A DNA stretch of 15,519 nt from JBCCMB01 sp039026555 (lineage in GTDB: Bacteria; Pseudomonadota; Alphaproteobacteria; Caulobacterales; Hyphomonadaceae), in the NCBI GenBank assembly GCA_039026555.1, contig JBCCMB010000061.1, positions 1 to 15,519 of the forward strand, in the 5' to 3' direction. Below, in pieces: positions 7,075-13,271 of this stretch. The position numbers were made by a program, and so were the translations under genes. Positions within the stretch are counted from its first letter, which is position 1, and each line of letters starts with the position of its first letter. The notes beneath the pieces were generated by a model. That model worked only from the letters and a program-made list of their open reading frames with translations. It made no database searches and was not told the DNA's origin.

Positions 7075-7959
7075 CTAAGGGTCGATCTCACTGGCGAAAT
7101 GTTCGGCGATTGCTTCGCGGCTGGCGATCCAAACATCCTCACGCCCGGAGACATAATCGAGAAACGCTTCAAAGGCGCCGATGCGACCGGGTCGACCGAT
7201 GATGCGAAGGTGCAAGCCGAAGGACATCATGCGCGCGCCCTCTTCCTTGGATTCGCGCGCCAACCAATCGAAACTGTCCTTCGCATAACGCAGCCATTCA
7301 TGCGGCGGATAGCCTGGATCGAGCCAGAACTTCATATCGTTTGAATCGATCGCATATGGCAGAATGACCATCGGCTTGGATCCGCCGTCCGACATTTCAA
7401 CCTGGTCCCAATAGGGAAAATCGTCGGAATAATCGTCCATATGATAGGTATAGCCCTGCTCTAACAGCAGGCGGCGCGTAATGTCTGTATGGAGATAGCG
7501 GGACAACCAGCCGACCGGCCGCCGGCCGCAGGTTGCTTCTATACTCTTCGTGCCCTTTTCAATGAAGTCGCGTTCTTCAGCTTCATCCATAAATGCGGTG
7601 AACGCCCATTTGTGACCGTGGTTACAAGGCTCGTCGCCGCGCGCGATCAGCGCTTCGGCCAGCCATGTCGCTTTCTCCAAAGCCTGCCCGCACACCGTCC
7701 ATGTCGCCTGCACGCCATATTTGTCGAGAAGCTTCAAAAGGCGGGGCGCGCCGCGATTAATCCCATACTGATAGTTTGTTTCATTGCCATGCACGCGGAT
7801 GGGCTTGCCCGGAACGGCGCCCAGCTCGTCGACCGGCTCCGGGCGCTTATCGCCCTCGTCAATGCGCCGCTCGGCGCCCTCCTCCACATTGACCACAATC
7901 GATAGCGCCAGCTTTGCGCCATTAGGCCAGACAAAGTCGTTTGGAGCGGGTTCAGTCAT
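7075..7959 (-). CDS. Polysaccharide deacetylase-fold protein, PuuE/allantoinase-like
   Basis: 294 aa, a NodB-type deformed barrel. Landmarks: LALSIVVNVEEGAE at 17-30, where classical deacetylases carry the metal-binding DD but PuuE-like members have Glu; NYQYGINRGAPRLLKLL at 62-78; ATWTVCGQALE at 85-95; CNHGHKWAF at 112-120 (the HGxxW seen in PuuE); RPVGWLSRY at 147-155; and FGLHLRIIGRPGRIGAF at 247-263. The family includes metal-independent allantoinase and related enzymes that open C-N bonds in ureide or imide-like rings, and also uncharacterised hydrolases. The ATG overlaps the SDR stop (TAATG), so translation is coupled. No other purine-catabolism gene is present, so an allantoin role is doubtful; hydrolysis of an amide, imide or ester in the pathway substrate is a guess. 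Confidence 0.83.
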   Translation of the reverse strand: MTEPAPNDFVWPNGAKLALSIVVNVEEGAERRIDEGDKRPEPVDELGAVPGKPIRVHGNETNYQYGINRGAPRLLKLLDKYGVQATWTVCGQALEKATWLAEALIARGDEPCNHGHKWAFTAFMDEAEERDFIEKGTKSIEATCGRRPVGWLSRYLHTDITRRLLLEQGYTYHMDDYSDDFPYWDQVEMSDGGSKPMVILPYAIDSNDMKFWLDPGYPPHEWLRYAKDSFDWLARESKEEGARMMSFGLHLRIIGRPGRIGAFEAFLDYVSGREDVWIASREAIAEHFASEIDP

Positions 7960-8795
7960 TAATGCGGCTCCTCGCCGCCAGAGACGTTCATGCTCTCGGC
8001 GGTTATGTATTTCGCCTCATCCGAACAAAGCCATGCGACGGCGTTGGCAGTGTCTTCCGGCAAGCCGGGTCGTCCCAATGGAATACGCGCGGCCATAGCC
8101 TCCAAATACGCCTCTACGCTCTCGGCGCCGACCACTTTTGAAAAATACTCATTCTGCCAAGCGCCCAGCCCTGTTGTGACATGGTTGGGGCAGACATTGT
8201 TGACGGTGATGTTGTGCGCGCCAAGTTCGATCGCGGCGGACCGCGTTAGACCAACAAGTCCGTGTTTTGAGGAGGTATAGGCCTGCGCGTGCGGGAAGCC
8301 TGTCTTGGCCGCCTGCGACGCAATGTTGACGATCCGCCCGCCATTTCCTGCATCTATCATCGCTTCGGCCGCGGCTTTAATCCCGAAGAAGCACCCCGTC
8401 AGGTTAACGTCGATTACGGCGCGCCAATCGTCTTCGGTCACGTCCAGCAAAGGCTTCATGATGTAGCCGATGCCGGCATTGTTGACCCAAATGTCGAGGC
8501 CGCCATGGGTCTCCGCCGCATGCCTGGCCAAGCCGCGCACATCCTCCAAGGATCTAACATCGCAGACATGCGTGGAGGCGTTTACACCGATCGCTTTGAT
8601 ATCCGCCGCGATCGCCTCCATCTCATCAGTCGAGCCGATATGTTCGGCTCCAGTGGCCGCGTCGCGCGACTGGCCAATGTCCGAGATGACGATGTTCGCG
8701 CCGTCTTCGGCTAAGCGTTTTGCGATCGCCTCGCCCAATCCTTTGCGGCGGCCAGATCCCGTGATGACGGCGGTCTTGCCCGATAAGCGTGCCAT
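7959..8795 (-). CDS. SDR-family NAD(P)-dependent oxidoreductase
   Basis: 278 aa, a classical short-chain dehydrogenase. The cofactor loop is TGSGRRKGLG at 12-21, NNAG is at 105-108, Asn131 is in VNLTG, and the catalytic set is Ser160, Tyr173 and Lys177 (YTSSK). It ends with NVSGGEEPH, the usual C-terminal glycine-rich strand. The insert near 40-58 between the second strand and helix is longer than in minimal members. Asp39 at the end of the second strand would favour NAD over NADP by the usual rule. It converts an alcohol to a ketone, or the reverse. It lies 14 nt after the REDY/HapK-like gene and is fused by TAATG to the deacetylase, so all three should be made together. The substrate is unknown. 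Confidence 0.92.
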   Translation of the reverse strand: MARLSGKTAVITGSGRRKGLGEAIAKRLAEDGANIVISDIGQSRDAATGAEHIGSTDEMEAIAADIKAIGVNASTHVCDVRSLEDVRGLARHAAETHGGLDIWVNNAGIGYIMKPLLDVTEDDWRAVIDVNLTGCFFGIKAAAEAMIDAGNGGRIVNIASQAAKTGFPHAQAYTSSKHGLVGLTRSAAIELGAHNITVNNVCPNHVTTGLGAWQNEYFSKVVGAESVEAYLEAMAARIPLGRPGLPEDTANAVAWLCSDEAKYITAESMNVSGGEEPH

Positions 8796-8809
8796 GAAAA
8801 CAAGATCCT

Positions 8810-9115
8810 CTAGAGTTTTTCCGTCATGATAAACGCAAGATCCGACGCCATGGCTTGGAACTCCCCGGCGATCTTTTGCATGGTTTCCGTCCCCACATCA
8901 GCGCCAAATTGATCCATGTCGGCGACATCGATAATCTCGATATATTTGTAGGGCGGCGTATCTTCTGAGCCCAAAAGTCCCGTCGATTTAAACACTTCGA
9001 ACGACGAGACGGAGCCCAAGCCATTCACAGTCGGAATGTCGACGGTTTTCGCCCACGCCTCGTAGTCTTCGACGGAAACGCCGGGTTGCAGGTTAAAAAC
9101 AGCGATAATGCGCAT
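8810..9115 (-). CDS. Small REDY/HapK-like dimeric alpha/beta-barrel protein
   Basis: 101 aa from ATG 9115, preceded by AAAAGGG 10 nt upstream; a longer frame to 9160 lacks a good ribosome site. The sequence (MRIIAVFNLQPGVSVEDYEAW start, then PTVNGLGSVSSFEVFKSTG, PPYKYIEIIDVADMDQFG, and a late FQAMASDLAFIM) looks like the REDY-like protein HapK family (ferredoxin-like alpha+beta fold, about 100 aa), related in shape to EthD and antibiotic-monooxygenase proteins. HapK and RedY come from prodiginine clusters; many homologues in proteobacteria have no assigned function. It is the first gene of the minus-strand operon, directly downstream of the control region at 9116-9299. It may bind or isomerise a small aromatic or polyketide-like ligand, but this is speculative. 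EthD-like is the main alternative label. Confidence 0.65.
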   Translation of the reverse strand: MRIIAVFNLQPGVSVEDYEAWAKTVDIPTVNGLGSVSSFEVFKSTGLLGSEDTPPYKYIEIIDVADMDQFGADVGTETMQKIAGEFQAMASDLAFIMTEKL

Positions 9116-9180
9116 GGTCGCCAGCCCTTTTCGTGTTGCGTCCCGGCGGTCTAGCGCCAAAACGGGAAATCAAAACCCTA

Positions 9181-9194
9181 ATTGATATATCAAT
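9181..9194. promoter_or_regulatory. Palindrome A, copy 1 (candidate operator)
   Basis: ATTGATATATCAAT is a perfect 14-bp inverted repeat. Its right part, GATATATCAAT, recurs exactly at 12321-12331. The size and AT-rich symmetry fit a MarR- or TetR-type operator. It is not an FNR/FixK box, because TTGAT and ATCAA are 2 nt apart instead of 4. GATATATC also resembles an alphaproteobacterial -10 element, so it could be part of a promoter for the minus-strand operon. Confidence 0.5.
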
Positions 9195-9224
9195 ACCCTG
9201 AGACCCAAATCCGCAAGAGGCTGG

Positions 9225-9244
9225 GCGTTTGATCAAACGCAATG
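9225..9244. promoter_or_regulatory. Palindrome B, copy 1 (candidate operator)
   Basis: 9225-9240 is a perfect 16-bp palindrome with TTTGATCAAA at its core. The stretch 9229-9244 matches 12290-12305 at 14 of 16 positions (TTGATCRAACGCAWTG). It lies immediately upstream of, and slightly over, the predicted -35 of the methyltransferase promoter. Confidence 0.5.
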
Positions 9245-9270
9245 ACAGATCCGCCGTCTTAAGCGATTAT
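9242..9270 (+). promoter_or_regulatory. Possible promoter of the methyltransferase operon
   Basis: ATGACA (9242-9247) and GATTAT (9265-9270) are 17 nt apart. Transcription from about 9277 would leave a leader of about 23 nt with GGAG (9287-9290) before ATG 9300. The match to consensus is moderate. Confidence 0.35.
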
Positions 9271-9299
9271 ATGCGCGAATACATTTGGAGCCGACGCCG

Positions 9300-10547
9300 A
9301 TGAACGCCCCGAGCGACCCCAAAGCCTTCGACCAAGATCCCGCTGCTGCTTATGACGGACCGCCCGATTATCGCGTTGTCGGCCGCCACGACGTTTTTCC
9401 GGACACCACGCACGACGAAGCCGCGCGCTTCAATTTTCTGGCGCATCTCAATCGGCATCTCTCCGGAGCAATAATGCCCGGCGTCAAAACAGCGTTTGAC
9501 GCGCGCGTTGCGCCTGAATTCGAAAAGAAGAACGAGCGCAAATTCAAAGACCGCCATGAAGTCCGCAAAGCGCTTTCGAAAGACCCCTATTTCCAAATGT
9601 GGTCCGCGCTTCGCCGCACGACGATGGAGATGCGTCAGCAGGCTGGCCGTTGGGTGACGCTTCGCCAGGCGGAGACGTTGAACGCCAAGGCGGATGAACT
9701 CGCCACCAAAGACAATCTAAAGCTCGACCCGAAAGTGAAGACGCCGCGTTATTTGGCTGCGGTCGACCATCATTGCATGCCCGGCAGCTATCATGGCGGC
9801 GCCACGCGCGATGATGTGGTGAATCCCGCCAATTATGATGTCGGCATTTTTGCGACCACCGGCGGCGCGCTCGGCCGGTTCTCCGATGGCGGCGGCGCAG
9901 CGGTCGCAGCCTGGCTCGCGCGGGAAATGCCCGGTTTCAAACCCAAGCGCATCTTAGATCTCGGCACCGGCTTGGGTCACAACATTCTTTCGATCGGCGA
10001 GGCGTTTCCAGACGCAGAAATCATCGCCGTCGACCAAGCGGCCCCAATGCTGAAATACGGCGCCGCGCGGGCGGCGTCTTTGGGCGTCAAAAACGTCAAA
10101 TTCGTGCAAGCGGATGTTGAGGCGTTACCGGAGTTTGAGGACGGCGCATTCGACCTCATCCTCTCGGTCATGTTCCTGCACGAGACCAGCTACAAAGGCA
10201 TGCAGAACATATTTGGCGAAACGCACCGTCTGCTCGCGCCCGACGGCGTCGTCCTACACGTCGAACAGCCCCAATATGACAAATCGATGCCGCTTTACGA
10301 ACAGGCCATGCGCGATTGGGACGCGTTCTACAACAACGAACCCTTCTGGACGCGCATGCACGAAATCGATCTGGACAAATGGATGGTTCAAGCGGGTTTC
10401 AGAAAATCAGATCTGATCCATGGCGGCGTGACGGCGGTGGTCGATAAAGACCTCTTCCCGGATGTCGCTGAGGACGACAGCCAGGAAGACTATGGCCGCA
10501 AAGCCGCCTGGCACGTGGTCGGAGCCCGCAAAGCAGAGACCGTCTGA
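9300..10547 (+). CDS. Class I SAM-dependent methyltransferase with a long N-terminal extension
   Basis: 415 aa from ATG 9300 (GGAG at 9287-9290, 9 nt upstream; the in-frame TTG at 9285 overlaps that site). The C-terminal half is a Rossmann-like methyltransferase: RILDLGTGLGHN at 217-228 (motif I), AVDQA with Asp245 (SAM ribose contact), FVQADVEALP at 268-277, and FDLILSVMFLHE at 284-295. Residues 1-190 are not part of the minimal fold. They include a charged helical stretch (70-140) and the His/Cys-rich DHHCMPGSYHGG at 156-167, which may contact metal or substrate. I recall similar H-C-M-P-G-Y-H segments in uncharacterised UbiE-like proteins, so the extension is probably a family feature. The stop overlaps the next ATG (TGATG). 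The methyl acceptor is unknown; context suggests a pathway intermediate. Confidence 0.87.
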   Translation: MNAPSDPKAFDQDPAAAYDGPPDYRVVGRHDVFPDTTHDEAARFNFLAHLNRHLSGAIMPGVKTAFDARVAPEFEKKNERKFKDRHEVRKALSKDPYFQMWSALRRTTMEMRQQAGRWVTLRQAETLNAKADELATKDNLKLDPKVKTPRYLAAVDHHCMPGSYHGGATRDDVVNPANYDVGIFATTGGALGRFSDGGGAAVAAWLAREMPGFKPKRILDLGTGLGHNILSIGEAFPDAEIIAVDQAAPMLKYGAARAASLGVKNVKFVQADVEALPEFEDGAFDLILSVMFLHETSYKGMQNIFGETHRLLAPDGVVLHVEQPQYDKSMPLYEQAMRDWDAFYNNEPFWTRMHEIDLDKWMVQAGFRKSDLIHGGVTAVVDKDLFPDVAEDDSQEDYGRKAAWHVVGARKAETV

Positions 10548-10906
10548 TGTCGATAGCAGAAGCACTCGCTCAAGCCGGCGCAAAGTCGAAAGGCAAACGC
10601 CCGCAATTTTTAAAAGACCCTCAGACCGAACAAGTGCTCGCCATCACAATGGCTGTCGCGCAGGAATTGGCCGTGATGCGGGAGCGGATGGACACTATCG
10701 AACGCTTACTCGATGAAAAAGGCGTGGTGACGCGCGACGAGATCGAAGAATTCCAGCCGACCAAATACGAGGCGGCCGAACGCGGCTTGTGGACGCAAGA
10801 ATACCTTTCGCGCATCCTTCGCGTCGTGCAGCAGGACGCTGAAGCCATGGCCGCCGGCGCGGAGCCGACCTCAGAAGCTGTGGGCAAACGTTTCTCTAAG
10901 GGCTAG
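10547..10906 (+). CDS. Small helical conserved-type hypothetical protein coupled to the methyltransferase
   Basis: 119 aa; I do not recognise the family. A basic N-terminus (KSKGKR near 13-18) precedes a long predicted helix with heptad-like hydrophobic spacing (about 28-57: VLAITMAVAQELAVMRERM, then DTIERLLDEKGV). Next come an acidic segment (TRDEIEEFQP) and a second helix (EYLSRILRVVQQDAEAM at 85-101). There is no signal peptide and no cysteine. TGATG overlap with the methyltransferase stop indicates coupled translation and suggests a subunit or partner of that enzyme. The TAG stop overlaps the convergent VOC gene's stop by the palindromic CTAG. Codon use matches its neighbours, so it is likely a real gene. 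Confidence 0.75.
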   Translation: MSIAEALAQAGAKSKGKRPQFLKDPQTEQVLAITMAVAQELAVMRERMDTIERLLDEKGVVTRDEIEEFQPTKYEAAERGLWTQEYLSRILRVVQQDAEAMAAGAEPTSEAVGKRFSKG

Positions 10907-11439
10907 TCCGTCGGCAGATCGCGTACAGGATCAACACCGTCAAAATCGGCCGCAAGCGATTTGATCAATTCGTAAAAGCCGACCAATTGAGGCGTTGGTT
11001 CGTAGAGCTCGGTCATATGCCCGAGTTCCTGGACTGTATCCATCATCGCAAACGCAAAATCTTCCGTGAGTTTCGCATAGAGCGCTGTCTCCACGCCTTG
11101 AGCGTTGTAGCGCGCGATTTCTGCATCCAAATCATCGACCCACAAGGCGACATGGTGAACGCCGTAGCGGCCTGATCCCTCGGGATACATGTCGTGAAAG
11201 GGCGAGGGTCCGGCATTGTTTTGCTGCACAAACTCAATCATCACCTCGCCCCATTGGCCGTAGGAGGAGGTGTGATCAAACTCGCAGACTTCCCCTCTTC
11301 GCCAAGCGGCGATCACCGGAACGCGCTCGTTCACCAAATGAGGCCCGGAGCCGTATCGAGCCGAGTGCGCGGCGGCGGCGGCGCGAACATCGGGAACGAA
11401 ATAGGCGATCTGCCGGATCGGCAAAGAGTGCAACGACAC
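10903..11439 (-). CDS. VOC/glyoxalase superfamily protein (glyoxalase_4-like)
   Basis: 178 aa from GTG 11439. No ATG fits: AGAGG (11446-11450) is 6 nt upstream and follows directly on the stop of the lipoprotein gene, whereas the longer open frame runs back through that gene. Two beta-alpha-beta-beta-beta modules are present. A full metal-ligand set can be read off: Gln10 (first strand), Glu69 (MIEF), His96 (GVHHVALWVDDL) and Glu144 (HMTELYEP). The superfamily includes glyoxalases, methylmalonyl-CoA epimerase and extradiol dioxygenases; at this length an epimerase, isomerase or lyase fits better than a dioxygenase. It lies 10 nt behind an exported protein gene and shares its transcript. VOC enzymes also occur in the Pseudomonas itaconate cluster as I recall it. 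The substrate is unknown. Confidence 0.82.
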   Translation of the reverse strand: MSLHSLPIRQIAYFVPDVRAAAAAHSARYGSGPHLVNERVPVIAAWRRGEVCEFDHTSSYGQWGEVMIEFVQQNNAGPSPFHDMYPEGSGRYGVHHVALWVDDLDAEIARYNAQGVETALYAKLTEDFAFAMMDTVQELGHMTELYEPTPQLVGFYELIKSLAADFDGVDPVRDLPTD

Positions 11440-11445
11440 CTTAAA

Positions 11446-11451
11446 CCTCTT
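11446..11451 (-). promoter_or_regulatory. Shine-Dalgarno overlapping the upstream stop; supports a GTG start
   Basis: AAGAGG on the minus strand shares two bases with the TAA stop of the lipoprotein gene (11450-11452) and lies 6 nt before GTG 11439. This arrangement suggests re-initiation by ribosomes finishing the upstream gene. Confidence 0.6.
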
Positions 11452-12271
11452 AGAAGCTGGGCTCGGTCGGCCGTTCCGCAACGACGAAGTGGTCCTCCGG
11501 GTAGTCTTCGCCGACGACGAAATCCGTCCAGATAATCTCGTTTTGTTTGACGCCGTCATAGAACAGACGAACCCGGCCAGGCTGCGCCCACGATACACCC
11601 TCCTTTGAGAAATAATGCGAGTATCGTCGCTCGTGCCAACCACGCGGCGTATCGAAGCCCACCGCTAATAGACGATAGTCTTCGATCGCAAACGCAAACC
11701 GCGTAACGCCGCCCACCGGATCGGTAAGCTCCACCCAATAAGCGGGAGCGCCATCTACCAAATCGTCCGGCAGACGCGTTTGGGTCCAGCCCTCGTCCAG
11801 CGCGTTCCGGATCGCGCCGAAACCGAAATTCGAGCCCCACATTTTGTCGGCGTCCGATGGCGGCATTTGACCGTCGGCTGTGAACGTCGCCTCACCATTA
11901 TAGGTCAACAAAAGTTTGAGCGTGTCGCCAGCCCACCCTTCAATACGTACGCGCCCTTGTGCGCGATGCGCATCCGGCTTGTCGTCCGCATAGATGCGCC
12001 ACATGGCGTATTTGTCGTAAAGCGTCGGACCGTCTGGCGTGTAGGTCACATTATAGCCGACCAGCTTAAGCGAGCGAGGTTTCACCCAATTCTCACCTCC
12101 CGCCGCTTCATGCGCCCGCGCAACAATCTCCGACGCGTTCAACTTAATCTGCGCCGGCATTTGGCCTGGAAATTCGGCCATTATAGGCGCTGAAGACGCC
12201 GGGGTCGCAGCGCAAGCGACAACCGCAAGAGCGAGAGCGAGAGGAAGAGATGCAGCGGCTCCAAATTTCAT
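11450..12271 (-). CDS. Exported hypothetical protein, probable lipoprotein
   Basis: 273 aa. The N-terminus is a signal peptide: a short basic start (MKF), a hydrophobic stretch LPLALALAVVA at 9-19, and Cys20 in VVAC, an acceptable lipobox. A type I cleavage near ASSA-PIM (about 26-29) is the alternative. The mature part begins with a helix (ASEIVARAHEAAGGENW) and continues as many short beta strands (KLVGYNVTYTPDG, YAMWRIYAD, RVRIEGWAGDTLKLLLTYNG, APAYWVELTDPVGG, IWTDFVVGEDYPEDHFVV). This is reminiscent of LolA/LppX-type open barrels or similar lipid-binding shapes, but I cannot assign a family. In this context it could bind a hydrophobic substrate in the periplasm or at the membrane. The gene is first in its unit, divergent from 12384, and has AGG 11 nt before its ATG. 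Confidence 0.78.
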   Translation of the reverse strand: MKFGAAASLPLALALAVVACAATPASSAPIMAEFPGQMPAQIKLNASEIVARAHEAAGGENWVKPRSLKLVGYNVTYTPDGPTLYDKYAMWRIYADDKPDAHRAQGRVRIEGWAGDTLKLLLTYNGEATFTADGQMPPSDADKMWGSNFGFGAIRNALDEGWTQTRLPDDLVDGAPAYWVELTDPVGGVTRFAFAIEDYRLLAVGFDTPRGWHERRYSHYFSKEGVSWAQPGRVRLFYDGVKQNEIIWTDFVVGEDYPEDHFVVAERPTEPSF

Positions 12272-12289
12272 CGCAAAAAACCTGTGTTA

Positions 12290-12305
12290 TTGATCGAACG
12301 CATTG
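12290..12305. promoter_or_regulatory. Motif B, copy 2 (candidate operator)
   Basis: TTGATCGAACGCATTG matches 9229-9244 at 14 of 16 positions. Here the inverted repeat is imperfect. It overlaps the predicted -10 (12302-12307) and start site of the lipoprotein promoter, a position suited to repression. Confidence 0.45.
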
Positions 12306-12330
12306 TCGCCGCTCCGAAACGATATATCAA
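12302..12330 (-). promoter_or_regulatory. Possible promoter of the lipoprotein-VOC operon
   Basis: On the minus strand TTGATA (12325-12330) and GACAAT (12302-12307) are spaced by 17 nt. This predicts a start near 12295 and a leader of about 24 nt. Motif A covers the -35 and motif B covers the -10. Confidence 0.4.
12303..12328 (+). promoter_or_regulatory. Possible promoter of the VOC-reductase-hydrolase operon
   Basis: TTGTCG (12303-12308), a 12-nt spacer and GATATATC (12321-12328) resemble the Caulobacter-type housekeeping pattern TTGACG-N10-14-GCTANAWC, with a few mismatches. It overlaps the opposite promoter, so the two directions may compete or be controlled together. Confidence 0.35.
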
Positions 12331-12331
12331 T
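12320..12331. promoter_or_regulatory. Motif A, copy 2 (candidate operator)
   Basis: CGATATATCAAT matches 11 of 12 positions of TGATATATCAAT in the perfect palindrome at 9181-9194. The left arm is degenerate. It covers the -35 of the minus-strand promoter and could also serve as a -10 for the plus strand. Confidence 0.45.
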
Positions 12332-12383
12332 TCAAACCAAGCCGGCGACAAGAGCATTGCCCGCCTAAAACTGGACTAACTTT

Positions 12384-13265
12384 ATGAAGATATTGCGGGC
12401 GGCGACGCTTACCGTGGCGGACCTCATGCGATCGACAGAGCTTTACGGCGAATGGCTCGACTACGCGCAAATTGAAGGCGGCGATATCTCCCGATCGCTT
12501 GCTGAAAGCTGGGGCTGTCCGGCGGTCGCCGGGCGGCCCTACGCTGTCATGCAGCCCGCCTCCGGAGCCGATGTATTTCTGCGCTTTATCGAACAACCGC
12601 CCCGCCCCGATTACGTCCCGCTGACAAGCTATGGCTGGGCGGCGATTGAGATTTGCGTTCAAGACGTGTTGGCGGTGAATGAGCGCATGCTCAAATCGCC
12701 GTTCGAAATCATCGGTCCGCCGCGCGAAATTGAAGGATTGCCGGCGATTCACCCCATGCAGGTGAAAGGCCCCGACGGAGAGATTGTCTACCTCACCCAC
12801 ATCAAGGACGATTTGCCCGGTTATGATCTGCCGCGCGCCGGGTCTTTGATCGATAAGCTGTTTATCGTGGTGATGGCGTGTTCAGACCTGGACGCGTCGA
12901 AAGCCTGGATCAAAGAGCATGCCGCCGTGACGCCAGGCCGCGATATGGAGATCGTCTACACGATGATCGCCAATGCGTTCTCTTTGCCGATGGAAGATCT
13001 CCACCGCATCGCCACCATGATCCACGACCGCGACGTCTTCTTGGAATTGGATCAATTGCCGCCGGCCGCGACGCCGCGCCCTAGCCATGACGGCATGTTG
13101 CCGCCTTGCGCGGCGATCGGCACCTTGATCCACCCAGAGTTTGACGCCCTTCCCGGTCGCTGGATCACAGCACCTGAAATCCGGGAAGGCGCGATCTATC
13201 AGAACAAACGCGCCGCGACGCTGTCTGCGCCGGACGGTACGCTCATCGAAATTGTGGAGGCCTAA
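12384..13265 (+). CDS. Two-domain VOC/glyoxalase-fold protein
   Basis: 293 aa made of two VOC modules. Module 1 covers about 1-130 (ILRAATLTVADLMRSTELYGEWL, later GPDGEIVYLTHI). Module 2 covers about 145-293 (LFIVVMACSDLDASKAWIKEH, later SAPDGTLIEIVEA). The usual first-strand His is absent in both (Ala6 in the first, Ile in the second). The closing Glu is replaced by Tyr in module 1 and kept as Glu289 in module 2. A typical Fe/Mn extradiol dioxygenase is therefore unlikely; a metal-free enzyme, a substrate-binding protein or an epimerase-like role is more plausible. The ribosome site before the ATG is weak (no clear purine run). It is followed after 6 nt by the reductase gene and heads an operon that diverges from the lipoprotein gene. 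Confidence 0.75.
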   Translation: MKILRAATLTVADLMRSTELYGEWLDYAQIEGGDISRSLAESWGCPAVAGRPYAVMQPASGADVFLRFIEQPPRPDYVPLTSYGWAAIEICVQDVLAVNERMLKSPFEIIGPPREIEGLPAIHPMQVKGPDGEIVYLTHIKDDLPGYDLPRAGSLIDKLFIVVMACSDLDASKAWIKEHAAVTPGRDMEIVYTMIANAFSLPMEDLHRIATMIHDRDVFLELDQLPPAATPRPSHDGMLPPCAAIGTLIHPEFDALPGRWITAPEIREGAIYQNKRAATLSAPDGTLIEIVEA

Positions 13266-13271
13266 GCTCTT

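Larger units (their letters stand above)
9116..9299. promoter_or_regulatory. Divergent control region between the minus-strand operon and the methyltransferase operon
   Basis: 184 nt without a gene, the longest gap in the window. It is AT-richer than its surroundings. It holds two perfect palindromes (9181-9194 and 9225-9240), a possible plus-strand promoter, and the ribosome sites of both flanking genes. Two of its elements recur at 12272-12383. Confidence 0.7.
12272..12383. promoter_or_regulatory. Divergent control region between the lipoprotein-VOC and VOC-reductase-hydrolase operons
   Basis: 112 nt. It contains second copies of motifs A and B seen at 9181-9244 and can be read as overlapping promoters in both directions. 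No strong ribosome site precedes ATG 12384. Confidence 0.65.

Noticed and set aside
8810..9115. Part of a prodiginine-type biosynthetic cluster because of the HapK/RedY similarity
   Set aside because: No PKS, NRPS, peptidyl carrier or pyrrole-forming genes are present. The neighbours are CoA-ester catabolic enzymes.
9181..9194. FNR/FixK (anaerobox) reading of the palindrome
   Set aside because: TTGAT and ATCAA are separated by 2 nt, whereas the FNR/FixK box needs 4 nt.
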